From an uncultured Desulfarculaceae bacterium (GTDB lineage Bacteria > Desulfobacterota > Desulfarculia > Desulfarculales > Desulfarculaceae), in NCBI GenBank assembly GCA_937908275.1, contig CALERA010000493.1:1-19038 (forward strand): 19,038 bases of DNA. Reading direction: 5' to 3'. The notes beneath the pieces are model-generated. The model ran no database searches. It saw only the letters and a program-made list of their open reading frames with translations, and was not told where the DNA came from. How positions within the stretch are numbered: position 1 is the first letter of the stretch; every line of letters begins with the position of its first letter. The position numbers and the translations under genes are program-made. Shown here in pieces: positions 7,764-15,619 of the stretch.

Positions 7764-8385
7764 ATTGCAGGAAAGCCGGGTCTGGCGACTGGCCGGCGGC
7801 TGGAGCCGGAACATCTATTGCCTGACCGGCTACCTGGAAGGGATGAAGGTCAGCGACCTCAACGGCCAGAGCCTGGAGCAGGACGAGGGCTTTCGCTACT
7901 GGACCGCGGTCACCTCCTCCATCCGCGAGCATTCCAGGTGCGTCTTCATGATCGGCAACGGGGCCAGCGCCTCCATGGCCAGCCACATCTCCGCCGACCT
8001 GGCCAAGAACGGCCGCCTGCACACGGAAGTTTTTTCCGACCTCTCCCTGATCACCGCCATCGCCAACGACATGGGCTATGACGAGGTCTTCGCCGAGCCC
8101 CTGCGCCGGCGGATGAAGGTGGGCGACATGCTGGTGGCCGTCAGCAGCTCCGGCAAGTCGCCCAATGTGCTCAAGGCCGCCCAGGAGGCCCGGCGGCTGG
8201 GCGGGTTCGTGGTGACCCTGACCGCCATGAGCTCCGGCAACCCCCTGCGGGCCAGCGGGGACCTGAATTTTTACGTCAGCGCCCACACCTATGGCGAGGC
8301 CGAGACCTGTCACGCCGCCATCCTGCACCACTGGATGGACCACCTGGACCTCGGCGAGAACGCGCCGACCATGGCCGGCTATTGA
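7705..8385 (+). CDS. GmhA-like SIS-domain phosphosugar isomerase with altered active-site residues
   Basis: 226 residues. The SIS fold is clear: MIGNGASASMASHISADL (from M82), LITAIANDMGYDEVF (GmhA-type LTAIxNDxGFDxVF) and SSSGKSPNV (147-155). GmhA isomerises sedoheptulose-7-phosphate to D-glycero-D-manno-heptose-7-phosphate, the first step of heptose activation. Aligning by eye to E. coli GmhA, the metal-ligand/catalytic set His61-Glu65-Gln172-His180 reads H94-D98-E200-H208, so Glu becomes Asp and Gln becomes Glu. Related SIS families include phosphoheptose isomerases acting on other sugars, so the substrate is open. The protein has about 35 extra N-terminal residues over GmhA (192 aa). The start at 7705 overlaps the upstream gene by 59 nt and is backed by a strong Shine-Dalgarno. 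The partner kinase/nucleotidyltransferase is two genes upstream and a HAD phosphatase two genes downstream. Confidence 0.85.
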   Translation: MLERSIQKACPSSGQPSPHELQESRVWRLAGGWSRNIYCLTGYLEGMKVSDLNGQSLEQDEGFRYWTAVTSSIREHSRCVFMIGNGASASMASHISADLAKNGRLHTEVFSDLSLITAIANDMGYDEVFAEPLRRRMKVGDMLVAVSSSGKSPNVLKAAQEARRLGGFVVTLTAMSSGNPLRASGDLNFYVSAHTYGEAETCHAAILHHWMDHLDLGENAPTMAGY

Positions 8386-8419
8386 TCGGTCGCGGCTGGC
8401 CGCCCGGAACAAGGATGTG

Positions 8420-9508
8420 ATGGGGAAAATGGGCACGGATCGCTACAACCTCGATGGCCACAAGCTGTATTGGCACCTGGACCGGGTGCTGCAATGGCAG
8501 AAGGGCGACCTGATCCCGCCGGTGTACCTGGAGATCAGCCCGGTCTCCTACTGCAACCACAACTGCGTGTTTTGCGGCAAGGACTTCGCGCGTGACGAGC
8601 GCCATCGTCTGGACACCGCCTTGACCTGCCGCCGCCTGGAGGAGATGGGCCGCCTGGGGGTGCGCAGCATCATGTTCGCCGGCGAGGGCGAGCCGCTGAT
8701 GCACGAGGACCTGGCCCGGATGGTGGCCACGGCCAAGGGCGCGGGCATCGACGTCTCCATCACCACCAACGGCAGCCTGGGCTCGCGGCAGCGCTGGGCC
8801 GAGCTGCTGCCCCACCTGACCTGGCTGCGCTTCAGCCTGGACGCCGGCAGCGCCGAGACCTACGCCTCGGTGCACGGGGTCGCGCCCAAGGTCTTTGGCC
8901 AGACCCTGGCCAGCCTGGAGGCGGCCCTGGAGCTGCGCGACCGCATGGGCCTGGAGACCACCATCGGGGTGCAATACCTGGTGCTGCCCGAGAATTGGCG
9001 CGACATCGAAAACGCCCTGGAGCGCTTCACCCGCCTGGGGGTGGACTACCTGGCCCTGAAGCCCTTCTCGCTGAACCCCAAGATGCTGCGCCATGGCGAC
9101 GTGGCCTACCAGGAGGAAATGATCCAGCACCTGGACCAGGTCACCGGCCGCTATCAGGGGCGCTCGCGGACCAACGTGATTTTCCGGCGCGAGGCCATGA
9201 ACGCCTACATGAACCGGAGCCAGAACTACCGCCACTGCCACGCGCTGCCCTTCTGGGGCTACATCTGCGCCTCGGGCGATCTCTACACCTGCGCGGTCTT
9301 CATCGGCGACGAGCGCTTCAAGGCCGGCAACATCAACCGGCAGGACATGGCGGAGGTATTCTTCGGCCAGGCCCGCCGGGACTCGGTCTGCCTGGGGCAG
9401 CGGGACCTGAGCGTGGGCGAGGAATGCCGGCTCAACTGCCGCATGGCCCGGGCCAACGAGTTCCTGGAACACCTCTCCCTGCCGCCACAACACGTCAATT
9501 TCATTTGA
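8420..9508 (+). CDS. Radical SAM enzyme with SPASM-like C-terminal cysteines
   Basis: 362 residues from ATG 8420. The radical SAM [4Fe-4S] motif CNHNCVFC (C45, C49, C52) is preceded by YLEISPVSYC, and MFAGEGEP follows as the usual GGEP-like segment. A second cysteine group near the C-terminus (C273, C283, C291, C336, C340) resembles a SPASM/twitch auxiliary-cluster domain. Such enzymes start radical chemistry on peptides or sugars (epimerisation, dehydration, crosslinking). Nothing in the cluster looks like a precursor peptide, so a sugar or sugar-phosphate substrate is more likely. Starts at GTG 8417, ATG 8420 and ATG 8429 are all in frame; AAGGA at 8411-8415 best suits 8420. It sits 34 nt after the SIS gene and 6 nt before the HAD gene. 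Family sure, substrate unknown. Confidence 0.87.
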   Translation: MGKMGTDRYNLDGHKLYWHLDRVLQWQKGDLIPPVYLEISPVSYCNHNCVFCGKDFARDERHRLDTALTCRRLEEMGRLGVRSIMFAGEGEPLMHEDLARMVATAKGAGIDVSITTNGSLGSRQRWAELLPHLTWLRFSLDAGSAETYASVHGVAPKVFGQTLASLEAALELRDRMGLETTIGVQYLVLPENWRDIENALERFTRLGVDYLALKPFSLNPKMLRHGDVAYQEEMIQHLDQVTGRYQGRSRTNVIFRREAMNAYMNRSQNYRHCHALPFWGYICASGDLYTCAVFIGDERFKAGNINRQDMAEVFFGQARRDSVCLGQRDLSVGEECRLNCRMARANEFLEHLSLPPQHVNFI

Positions 9509-9514
9509 GGCGTC

Positions 9515-10171
9515 ATGGGACCCGCGCGGGAAAATAGGCCGGAGGAAGCGGGAGTCATCGGCGTGGACTTCGACAACACCCTGGTCAGCTACGACGCGCT
9601 CTTCCATCGCCTGGCCTTGGCGCAAGGCCTGATCGAGGCCGCGGTGGCGGTGGACAAGCGAGCGGTCCGGGACCGGGTGCGTCAGTCGGCCGCGGGCGAC
9701 CTGGCCTGGCAGCGGCTCCAGGCCGAGGCCTATGGCCCCGGCATCGGCCAGGCCCGACTCATCCCCGGGGTGGCGGAGTTCCTGCGGGCCTGCCGCCAAG
9801 CCGGCCGGGTGGTGCAGGTGATCAGCCACAAGACCCGATACGCCGGCCAGGATCGCACCGGCACCGACCTGCGCCAGGCCGCCCTGGGCTGGATGCGGGA
9901 GCAGGGCCTGCTCGACCCCGAGGATTTGGGCCTGGATGAGGAGCGGGTCCACTTCGAGCCCACCCGCCAGGACAAGGTGGAGCGCATCCAGGCCCTGGGC
10001 TGCGCGGTCTTCATCGATGATCTGGTGGAGACCTTCCGGGAGCCCGGTTTTCCGCCGGCGGTGGCCAAGATCCTGTTCTGCCCCGGCCAGCCGCCCGAGA
10101 CGCCCCCGGGCCTGCGGGTGGCGCGGGATTGGAGGGAGGTCCATGAACTGGTCCTGCACGGCGGCCACTGA
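9515..10171 (+). CDS. HAD-superfamily phosphatase
   Basis: 218 residues. All HAD motifs can be seen: VDFDNTL with nucleophile D18, acid/base D20 and T22; motif II S104 in VISHKT; the motif III lysine K154 in QDKVERI; and motif IV D168/D169 in FIDDLVE. Family members dephosphorylate small metabolites in the cytoplasm. Next to a heptose-like kinase/nucleotidyltransferase and a SIS isomerase, the obvious role is the GmhB-type removal of a sugar phosphate before nucleotide activation, though GmhB itself has a DRDGT-type motif I and this protein is not a close match. The ATG at 9515 has GAGG at 9507-9510. The 3' end overlaps the next gene by 29 nt. HAD family call firm; substrate inferred from context. 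Confidence 0.85.
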   Translation: MGPARENRPEEAGVIGVDFDNTLVSYDALFHRLALAQGLIEAAVAVDKRAVRDRVRQSAAGDLAWQRLQAEAYGPGIGQARLIPGVAEFLRACRQAGRVVQVISHKTRYAGQDRTGTDLRQAALGWMREQGLLDPEDLGLDEERVHFEPTRQDKVERIQALGCAVFIDDLVETFREPGFPPAVAKILFCPGQPPETPPGLRVARDWREVHELVLHGGH

Positions 10172-12074
10172 GCCGGCGCGGATCAGCGCCGAGCGGGCCC
10201 TGGCCGCCGGCCTGGGCCTGACCTCCGCCCGCCTGAGCCCCTTGGCCGGGGGCAACAACGCCCGCATCTACCTTGCTCGCCAGGAGGGCCAGCCCCCGGT
10301 GGTGGTGAAATGCCATCACCAGGCCCGGCGGCACGGACGCGACGGCCTGCGGGCCGAGTTCCAGGGCCTGGATTTTCTCTGGCGCAATGGCCTGCGCTCG
10401 GTGCCGCGCCCGCTGCACCTGGACCCGGAGCACGGCTGCCTGCTGCTGGAATGGCGGGCCGGCCATCCCCTGGCGATGGGCGTAGTCGGTCCGGACGAGG
10501 TGGGGCAGGCGGTGGACTTCCTGGCCCGCCTGGCCGAACTGGCCCGCCTGCCGGAGAGCCGGGAGCTGCCCCGGGCCTCGGAGGCCTGCTTCTCCCTGGC
10601 GGAGTTGGAGGAGAACCTGGCCGGTCGTCTGGCCAACCTGGCCGCACAGTTCGGCCGGGGTGGGGAGTATGCCGAGCTGGAGGCCTTCCTGACCCGGGAG
10701 TGGGAGCCGGCTTGGCGGGAGATGGAGGCCTGGGCCGCCGAGCGCTTGGCCGCCCTGGGCTGGGGGGAGCAGACCTTCTTGCCCCCGGAGCGGCGCATCC
10801 TGAGCCCCTCGGACTTCGGCTTCCACAACGCTCTGCGCGCCGACGATGGCGGCCTGGTCTTTCTGGATTTCGAGCATTTCGGCTGGGACGATCCGGCCAA
10901 GACCATCAGCGACTTCCTGCTGCACCCGGCCATGGGCCTGAACCGCGATTTGGGGCGGCTCTTCAGCCAACGGCTGCTGGAGCGCCTGGCGGAGGACGGG
11001 CACTTGGCCCCGCGCCTGGAAGCCCTGTTCCCGCTCTACGGCCTGAAGTGGTGCCTGATCCTGCTCAACGAGTTCCTGGCCAGCGACCTGGAGCGGCGCG
11101 GCTTCGCCCAGGGGGCGGACCTGGACGCCAGCAGCCTGCGTCGCCGGCAACTGGACAAGGCCCGGGCGATGCTGCGGCGGGTGCGGGACGAATACCGCGC
11201 CTTCCCCTATGGCGCGAGAAAAGAGGGTGACATGAACCTGGCCAACCACCAGCCCACCTCCCCGACGGCGGATGACTCCACCCGCTCCCGCGCCCTGCGG
11301 CGGGTGATCGCCCAGACCATGATCGCGGGCGGACGGGGGCACCTGGCCTCGGCCTTTTCCCTGGTGGAGGTCATGCAGGTGCTCTATGACGAGGTCCTGC
11401 GCTACGACCCGGCCAACCCGGACTGGCCCCTGCGCGACCGCTGCATCCTCAGCAAGGGGCACGGCTGCCTGGTGCAGTACGCCCTGCTGGCCGACAAGGG
11501 CTTTTTCCCCAAAACCTGCCTGGACGAGTTCTGCGCCTTCCAGGGCATCCTGGGCGGCCATCCCGACCAGGCCAAGGTGCCCGGGGTGGAGGCCTCCACC
11601 GGCAGCCTGGGCCATGGCCTGTCCATCGGCATCGGCTTCGCCCTCAACGCCCGGCACAAGCGCCAGGACTACCGCACCTTCGTGATCCTGGGCGACGGGG
11701 AGAGCAACGAGGGCTCGGTCTGGGAAGGGGCGATGTGCGCCGGCAAGCACGGCCTGGACAACCTGGTGGTGCTGACTGACTACAACAAGCACCAGTCCTG
11801 CGGCCCCACCCGGGAGATCATGGACCTGGAGCCCCTGGCCGACAAATGGCGGGCCTTTGGCTTCGCGGTGGCCGAGGTGGACGGCCATGACCTGGAGCAA
11901 ATCCGGGCGGTGCTGGGCCGCCTGCCCCTGGAGCCGGGCAAGCCCAGCTCCATCATCTGCCACACCGTCAAGGGCAAGGGCGTGAGCTACATCGAGAACA
12001 ACCTGGAATGGCACCACAAGAGCAAGCTGGCGCCGGCGGCGGTGCAAGACCTGCTCGGCCAGTTGGGGGCTTAG
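10143..12074 (+). CDS. Aminoglycoside-phosphotransferase-like kinase fused to transketolase N-terminal half
   Basis: 643 residues with no stop between two parts. Residues 1 to about 360 are an APH/choline-kinase-fold phosphotransferase: LAGGNNARIYLAR, K56 in VVVKCHH, SPSDFGFHN at 221-229 (catalytic D224, N229; the usual His of HGD is replaced) and metal-binding DFE at 242-244. Residues 364-643 are the thiamine-diphosphate-binding half of transketolase: SKGHGCLVQ, HPDQAKVPGVEASTGSLGHGLS and GDGESNEG at 517-524. The start at 10143 has GGAGGGAGG at 10131-10139 and overlaps the HAD gene by 29 nt. At the junction lies an in-frame ATG (11232) with its own Shine-Dalgarno and an out-of-frame TGA 1 nt before it, so this may be a real fusion, two products from one frame, or a stop lost through a 1-nt deletion. 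The C-terminal transketolase half follows 2 nt downstream. Confidence 0.82.
   Translation: MNWSCTAATEPARISAERALAAGLGLTSARLSPLAGGNNARIYLARQEGQPPVVVKCHHQARRHGRDGLRAEFQGLDFLWRNGLRSVPRPLHLDPEHGCLLLEWRAGHPLAMGVVGPDEVGQAVDFLARLAELARLPESRELPRASEACFSLAELEENLAGRLANLAAQFGRGGEYAELEAFLTREWEPAWREMEAWAAERLAALGWGEQTFLPPERRILSPSDFGFHNALRADDGGLVFLDFEHFGWDDPAKTISDFLLHPAMGLNRDLGRLFSQRLLERLAEDGHLAPRLEALFPLYGLKWCLILLNEFLASDLERRGFAQGADLDASSLRRRQLDKARAMLRRVRDEYRAFPYGARKEGDMNLANHQPTSPTADDSTRSRALRRVIAQTMIAGGRGHLASAFSLVEVMQVLYDEVLRYDPANPDWPLRDRCILSKGHGCLVQYALLADKGFFPKTCLDEFCAFQGILGGHPDQAKVPGVEASTGSLGHGLSIGIGFALNARHKRQDYRTFVILGDGESNEGSVWEGAMCAGKHGLDNLVVLTDYNKHQSCGPTREIMDLEPLADKWRAFGFAVAEVDGHDLEQIRAVLGRLPLEPGKPSSIICHTVKGKGVSYIENNLEWHHKSKLAPAAVQDLLGQLGA
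11223..11234 (+). promoter_or_regulatory. Internal ribosome binding site and ATG for the transketolase N-half
   Basis: GAGGG at 11223-11227 is followed after 4 nt by ATG 11232-11234, in frame with both the kinase part upstream and the transketolase part downstream. Starting here gives a 280-residue protein, the normal size for a stand-alone transketolase N-terminal subunit. A TGA at 11228-11230 in another frame sits 1 nt before the ATG, the layout expected of two tightly coupled genes. Separate transketolase translation is therefore plausible even if the fused protein is also made. Confidence 0.6.
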
Positions 12075-12076
12075 CC

Positions 12077-13045
12077 ATGCGCAAGACATGCCTGAATTCG
12101 GTCTACGAGTTGGCCCGGCAAGACGAGCGCATCTTCTTCATCGGCTCGGACCTGGGCTTCGGCACCCTGGATGAGTTCAAGCGCGAGATGCCCGAGCGCT
12201 TCTTCATGGAGGGCGTGGCCGAGGCCAACGTGGTGGGCCTGGCCGCCGGCCTGGCCCTGTGCGGCAACATCTGCTACGTCAACACCATCGCCACCTTCCT
12301 GACCCGCCGGGCCTACGAGCAGGTGGCCCTGGATCTCTGCCTGCACAACGCGCCGGTGCGCCTGATCGGCAACGGCGGCGGGGTGGTCTACGCCCCCCTG
12401 GGTCCCACCCACCTGGCCATCGAGGACCTGGCCCTGATGCGGGCCCTGCCCAACATGACCATCCTGGCCCCGGCCGACGCGGCCGAGATGCGCCGCCTGA
12501 TGCCGGCCACCGTGGATCACCCCGGCCCGATCTACATCCGCCTGGCCAAGGGCGGGGACCGGATCGTCACCGCCGACTGGCCGGAGTACGGCATCGGCCA
12601 GGCGGTGGAGGCCCGCGCCGGGGGCGACGCCCTGGTGGTCACCACCGGCGTGACCCTGCAGATCGCCTTGCAGGCGGCCGAGCGTCTGGCCGCCCAGGGC
12701 ATCGAGCTTTGCATCCTGCACCTGCCCACGGTCAAGCCCCTGGACCGTGAGGCCCTGCTGGCCAAGCTGGCAGAGGCTCCGGTGATCGTGACCATGGAGG
12801 AGCATGTCATCAACGGCGGCCTGGGCAGCGCCGTGGCCGAGGTCCTGCTGGAGGCCGACTTCCCCGAGCGCAAGCTCTTCCGCCGGCTGGCCCTGCCCGA
12901 CGCCTTCCCGGACCGCTACGGCAGCCAGGACCAACTCTTCCAGCGTTATGGCCTGACCGCGGACAACCTCTGCGCCACGCTGAATGGTTTGCTCCAGGCC
13001 CGGGGCGGACGCCGCCTGGCCCCGGCCGCGGCCCTGGCCTGCTGA
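12077..13045 (+). CDS. Transketolase C-terminal half (pyrimidine-binding and C-terminal domains)
   Basis: 322 residues. It matches the second subunit of split transketolases: MEGVAEANVVGLAAGLA with E49 as the conserved glutamate that activates thiamine diphosphate, then LIGNGGGVVYAPLGPTHLAIEDLA, MTILAPADAAEMRRL and a C-terminal domain ending around VTMEEHVINGGLGSAVAEVL. With the N-half it would transfer two-carbon ketol units between sugar phosphates, or act as a 1-deoxysugar/ketose synthase of secondary metabolism. The ATG at 12077 is 2 nt after the stop of the N-half and follows a G-rich stretch (12065-12069), so the two halves are translationally coupled and probably form a heterocomplex. 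An upstream in-frame start at 12008 would overlap the N-half in a different frame and adds no conserved sequence. The next gene begins 1 nt after the stop. Confidence 0.9.
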   Translation: MRKTCLNSVYELARQDERIFFIGSDLGFGTLDEFKREMPERFFMEGVAEANVVGLAAGLALCGNICYVNTIATFLTRRAYEQVALDLCLHNAPVRLIGNGGGVVYAPLGPTHLAIEDLALMRALPNMTILAPADAAEMRRLMPATVDHPGPIYIRLAKGGDRIVTADWPEYGIGQAVEARAGGDALVVTTGVTLQIALQAAERLAAQGIELCILHLPTVKPLDREALLAKLAEAPVIVTMEEHVINGGLGSAVAEVLLEADFPERKLFRRLALPDAFPDRYGSQDQLFQRYGLTADNLCATLNGLLQARGGRRLAPAAALAC

Positions 13046-13046
13046 C

Positions 13047-13709
13047 ATGGGCTCCTTGCGCCAGATCATCACCCCGCTGCACCAGCGCACGGCCCGGGAA
13101 TACCTGCCCCGCATGGTGGACGACAAGGTGGAGGCCATGGAAGTGGCCTTGCGCTATGGACCGGAATACTGGGACGGTGATCGTCGCTACGGCTATGGCG
13201 GCTACCGCTACGACGGGCGCTGGCGGCCGGTGGCCGAGAAACTGATCGAGACTTACGGGCTGGGCGAGACCGCGCGGGTCCTGGACGTGGGCTGCGGCAA
13301 GGCCCACCTGCTGTATGAGTTGCAACAACTGCTGCCCCAGGCCGAGGTGGTGGGTTTCGATGTCTCGGAGCACGCCCTGGCCACGGCCAAGGCAGAGGTG
13401 CGGGACCGGCTTTTCCGGCAGCGGGCCCAGGACCCCTATCCCTTTGCCGACCAGCACTTCGACCTGGTGCTCAGCCTCAACACCCTGCACAACCTGCGGG
13501 TGAACGAGCTGAAGGCGGCCCTGGGCGAGATGCAGCGCTGCGGGCGGCAGGGCTATTTGGTGGTGGAGAGCTTCCGCGACAGCCAGGAGCTCTTCAACCT
13601 GCAATGCTGGGCCCTGACCTGCGCCTCGTTCCACACCCCCGCGGAGTGGACCTGGCTTTTTGGCGAGTTCGGTTATCGCGGGGACTACGAGTTCATCTAT
13701 TTCGGGTAG
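13047..13709 (+). CDS. Class I SAM-dependent methyltransferase
   Basis: 220 residues. Motif I VLDVGCGKAH starts at V78, followed by VVGFDVSEHAL (post I, Asp of the SAM ribose-binding strand) and FDLVLSLNTLHNL (motif II/III). The N-terminal 70 residues contain an aromatic and charged segment (YGPEYWDGDRRYGYGGYRYDG) that is probably a substrate lid. Family members methylate sugars, lipids or small molecules; the context favours a sugar hydroxyl, carboxyl or amino group. The ATG at 13047 is 1 nt after the stop of the transketolase C-half, so initiation probably depends on coupling. Another in-frame ATG at 12984 would overlap the transketolase by 62 nt and lacks conserved sequence. Enzyme class is clear; substrate unknown. 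Confidence 0.85.
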   Translation: MGSLRQIITPLHQRTAREYLPRMVDDKVEAMEVALRYGPEYWDGDRRYGYGGYRYDGRWRPVAEKLIETYGLGETARVLDVGCGKAHLLYELQQLLPQAEVVGFDVSEHALATAKAEVRDRLFRQRAQDPYPFADQHFDLVLSLNTLHNLRVNELKAALGEMQRCGRQGYLVVESFRDSQELFNLQCWALTCASFHTPAEWTWLFGEFGYRGDYEFIYFG

Positions 13710-13724
13710 GCGGCGGAGCGAAGC

Positions 13725-14795
13725 ATGGGCCTGTTGTACACCAGCACCAAGATTTTTCACTTCAAGGAGAAGCTGGATTCGCTGCCCCGCGAGGTGGAAA
13801 AAGTCGCCGCGCCCCTGCACCTGCGCATCAAACCCACCAACGTCTGCAACCACAACTGCTGGTACTGCGCCTACAAGTCCGAGAACCTGCAACTGGGCCG
13901 CGACATGAGCCAGCGCAGCCAGATCCCGCGCCAGCGGATGCTGGAGATCGTGGACGACCTGGGCGAGATGGGGGTCCAGGCGGTCACCTTCAGCGGCGGC
14001 GGCGAGCCCTTCTGCTATCCCCACTTGGCCCAGACCCTCCAGGCCCTGAGCGCGCGCGGAGTGGCCTTCGCCTCCCTGACCAACGGCTCGCGCCTGCACG
14101 GCGAGCTGGCCGAGATCTTCGCCCAGGACGGCACCTGGCTGCGGGTCTCCCTGGACGGCTGGGACAACGCCAGCTATGCCGCCTATCGCGGGGTGGCCGA
14201 GGGCGAGTTCGACCGCCTGCTGGAGAACATGCGCGGCTTCAAGAAGCTGGGTGGCAAGTGCCTGTTGGGCGTCAGTCTGATCGTGGACGCCAAGAACCAC
14301 CCCCACCTGGGCCAGACCATCGCCCGCCTGCGGGACCTGGGGGTGGACAGCGTGAAGGTCTCGCCCTGCATCGTCAGCAACGACGGGGCCGAGAACAACC
14401 GCTATCACGCGCCCTTCTTCGCAACGGTGAAGGAGCAGGTGGCCCAGGCCAAGGCGACCTGCGCGGCCCGGGGCTTCGAGGTCTACGACGCCTATCACGC
14501 CCTGGACGAGAAGTTCCGCAAGCCCTATGACTGGTGCCCCTACCAGCAGATCCTGGCCGTGATCGGCGCGGACCTGCGGGTCTATTCCTGCCAGGACAAG
14601 GCCTACAACCTGGACAGCGGCTGCCTGGGATCCATCGAGCAGACCCGCTTCAGGGACTTCTGGTTCGCGGACAAGGACAAGTTCTTCCGCATCCGGCCCT
14701 CGCGCGATTGCGACCACCACTGCGTGGCCAACGCCAAGAACAAGATGGTCCTGGAGTACCTTGAGGCCGACCGCGACCACCTGGGCTTTGTCTAG
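13725..14795 (+). CDS. Radical SAM/SPASM-like enzyme
   Basis: 356 residues. Radical SAM motif CNHNCWYC (C41, C45, C48), the GGEP loop as FSGGGEPF, and RVSLDGWD typical of the SPASM group. Late cysteines C271, C289, C300, C329 and C333 would ligate auxiliary clusters. The core motif CNHNC is shared with the radical SAM enzyme at 8420-9508, but the surrounding sequence differs, so they are related family members rather than a recent duplication. The protein probably acts on a sugar or other small glycan precursor; maturation of a peptide is less likely since no small precursor gene is seen. GGAG at 13715-13718 lies 6 nt before the ATG. The SDR gene follows after 10 nt. Confidence 0.88.
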   Translation: MGLLYTSTKIFHFKEKLDSLPREVEKVAAPLHLRIKPTNVCNHNCWYCAYKSENLQLGRDMSQRSQIPRQRMLEIVDDLGEMGVQAVTFSGGGEPFCYPHLAQTLQALSARGVAFASLTNGSRLHGELAEIFAQDGTWLRVSLDGWDNASYAAYRGVAEGEFDRLLENMRGFKKLGGKCLLGVSLIVDAKNHPHLGQTIARLRDLGVDSVKVSPCIVSNDGAENNRYHAPFFATVKEQVAQAKATCAARGFEVYDAYHALDEKFRKPYDWCPYQQILAVIGADLRVYSCQDKAYNLDSGCLGSIEQTRFRDFWFADKDKFFRIRPSRDCDHHCVANAKNKMVLEYLEADRDHLGFV

Positions 14796-14805
14796 GGGCC
14801 GGGCC

Positions 14806-15612
14806 ATGGCCGCCGGCAACGTCTTCATCACCGGCCAGCGGGGCGATGTGGGCTCCCTGCTCCAGGCCTTCCTGGCCGGCCAGGGTTGCCGGGCGATTCC
14901 CCTGGAGGACGGCCAGCCCGGCCAGGCCCTACGCTTGCTGCACCTGGCGGCCAAGTCCCCGCCGGCCAGCCCCCGGGAGCTGGTGGCCTCCAACCTGGTC
15001 CATCTCCGGCGCTGCATGGCCCTGGCCCTGGCCCTGGGGGTGGAGGAGGTGATCTTCTTCTCGGCCATGAGCGTGTACGGCAACCCCGACCAGGAGGACC
15101 TGGGCGAGGCAGGCCCCTTCACCCGGCCCAGCCTCTACGGCCTCAGCAAGCTCAAGGGCGAGCGTCACCTGGCCTCGCTGCCCCTGCGCAGCCTCTGCCT
15201 GCGCCTGCCCGCGATCCTGGGCCAACGCAACACCACCAACCTCCTGGCCCGCCTGGCCGCCGGCTTGCGCCAGGGCCGCACCCTGGAGATCAGCAATCCG
15301 GAGCGGCGGTTCAACAACTTCATCGGGGTGGAGGACCTGGGCCGGTTCCTGCTCTCCGTCCAGTTGCGCGAGACGTGGGACGCCATCAACCTGGCCAGCG
15401 CCAAAAAATTGACCTTGGCGCAGGTGGCGCGGCTGTTGCGGGACAGCCTGGGTTCGACCTCGGAGATCATCACCAGTCCCCGCCCGGCCCCGTTCTTCAA
15501 CATCTCCACCCGCCGGGCCGAAAACCGCTATGGGTTCCAGCCGCCCGACCCCACCCGGGTGATCCAGGCCTGGCTGTCCGCCGGCCCCCAGGCCCTGTCC
15601 ACCGTTCGCTAG
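14806..15612 (+). CDS. NAD(P)-dependent sugar epimerase/dehydratase (extended SDR), short form
   Basis: 268 residues, shorter than the usual 310-340 of the NAD-dependent epimerase/dehydratase family. The Rossmann motif is TGQRGDVG (9-16, TGxxGxxG), the active-site pair is YGLSK (Y111, K115), and the VYG strand is FFSAMSVYG. In this family the Ser/Thr four residues before the Tyr of VYG takes part in catalysis; here that position is A87, with S86 beside it. It could be an HldD-like epimerase, a 4,6-dehydratase or a sugar reductase. The ATG at 14806 follows a GGGGCCGGG stretch and leaves 10 nt after the radical SAM gene. An in-frame ATG at 14761 would extend 15 non-conserved residues into that gene. 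It is the last gene before the 278-bp gap. Confidence 0.82.
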   Translation: MAAGNVFITGQRGDVGSLLQAFLAGQGCRAIPLEDGQPGQALRLLHLAAKSPPASPRELVASNLVHLRRCMALALALGVEEVIFFSAMSVYGNPDQEDLGEAGPFTRPSLYGLSKLKGERHLASLPLRSLCLRLPAILGQRNTTNLLARLAAGLRQGRTLEISNPERRFNNFIGVEDLGRFLLSVQLRETWDAINLASAKKLTLAQVARLLRDSLGSTSEIITSPRPAPFFNISTRRAENRYGFQPPDPTRVIQAWLSAGPQALSTVR

Positions 15613-15619
15613 GCCCCGC

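Noticed and set aside
7474..8385. SIS gene starting at 7474 (303 residues)
   Set aside because: The first 77 codons lie in the wrong frame of the deoxyhypusine-synthase-like gene and read as Trp/Arg/Pro-rich shadow sequence. The Shine-Dalgarno at 7689-7699 supports ATG 7705.
5197..8385. Naming the HldE-like and SIS genes hldE and gmhA and calling this the standard LPS heptose pathway
   Set aside because: Domain order, kinase motif and SIS active-site residues differ from the characterised enzymes, and extra enzyme types surround them. Family-level calls are as far as the sequence allows.
8291..9508. First radical SAM gene starting at 8291
   Set aside because: The extra 43 residues overlap the SIS gene, are low-complexity and lack a ribosome binding site; ATG 8420 follows AAGGA and precedes conserved sequence.
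12008..13045. Transketolase C-half starting at 12008
   Set aside because: The added 23 residues (Gly/Ala-rich) are out-of-frame shadow of the N-half. Family members start near MRKTCLNSVYELA at 12077.
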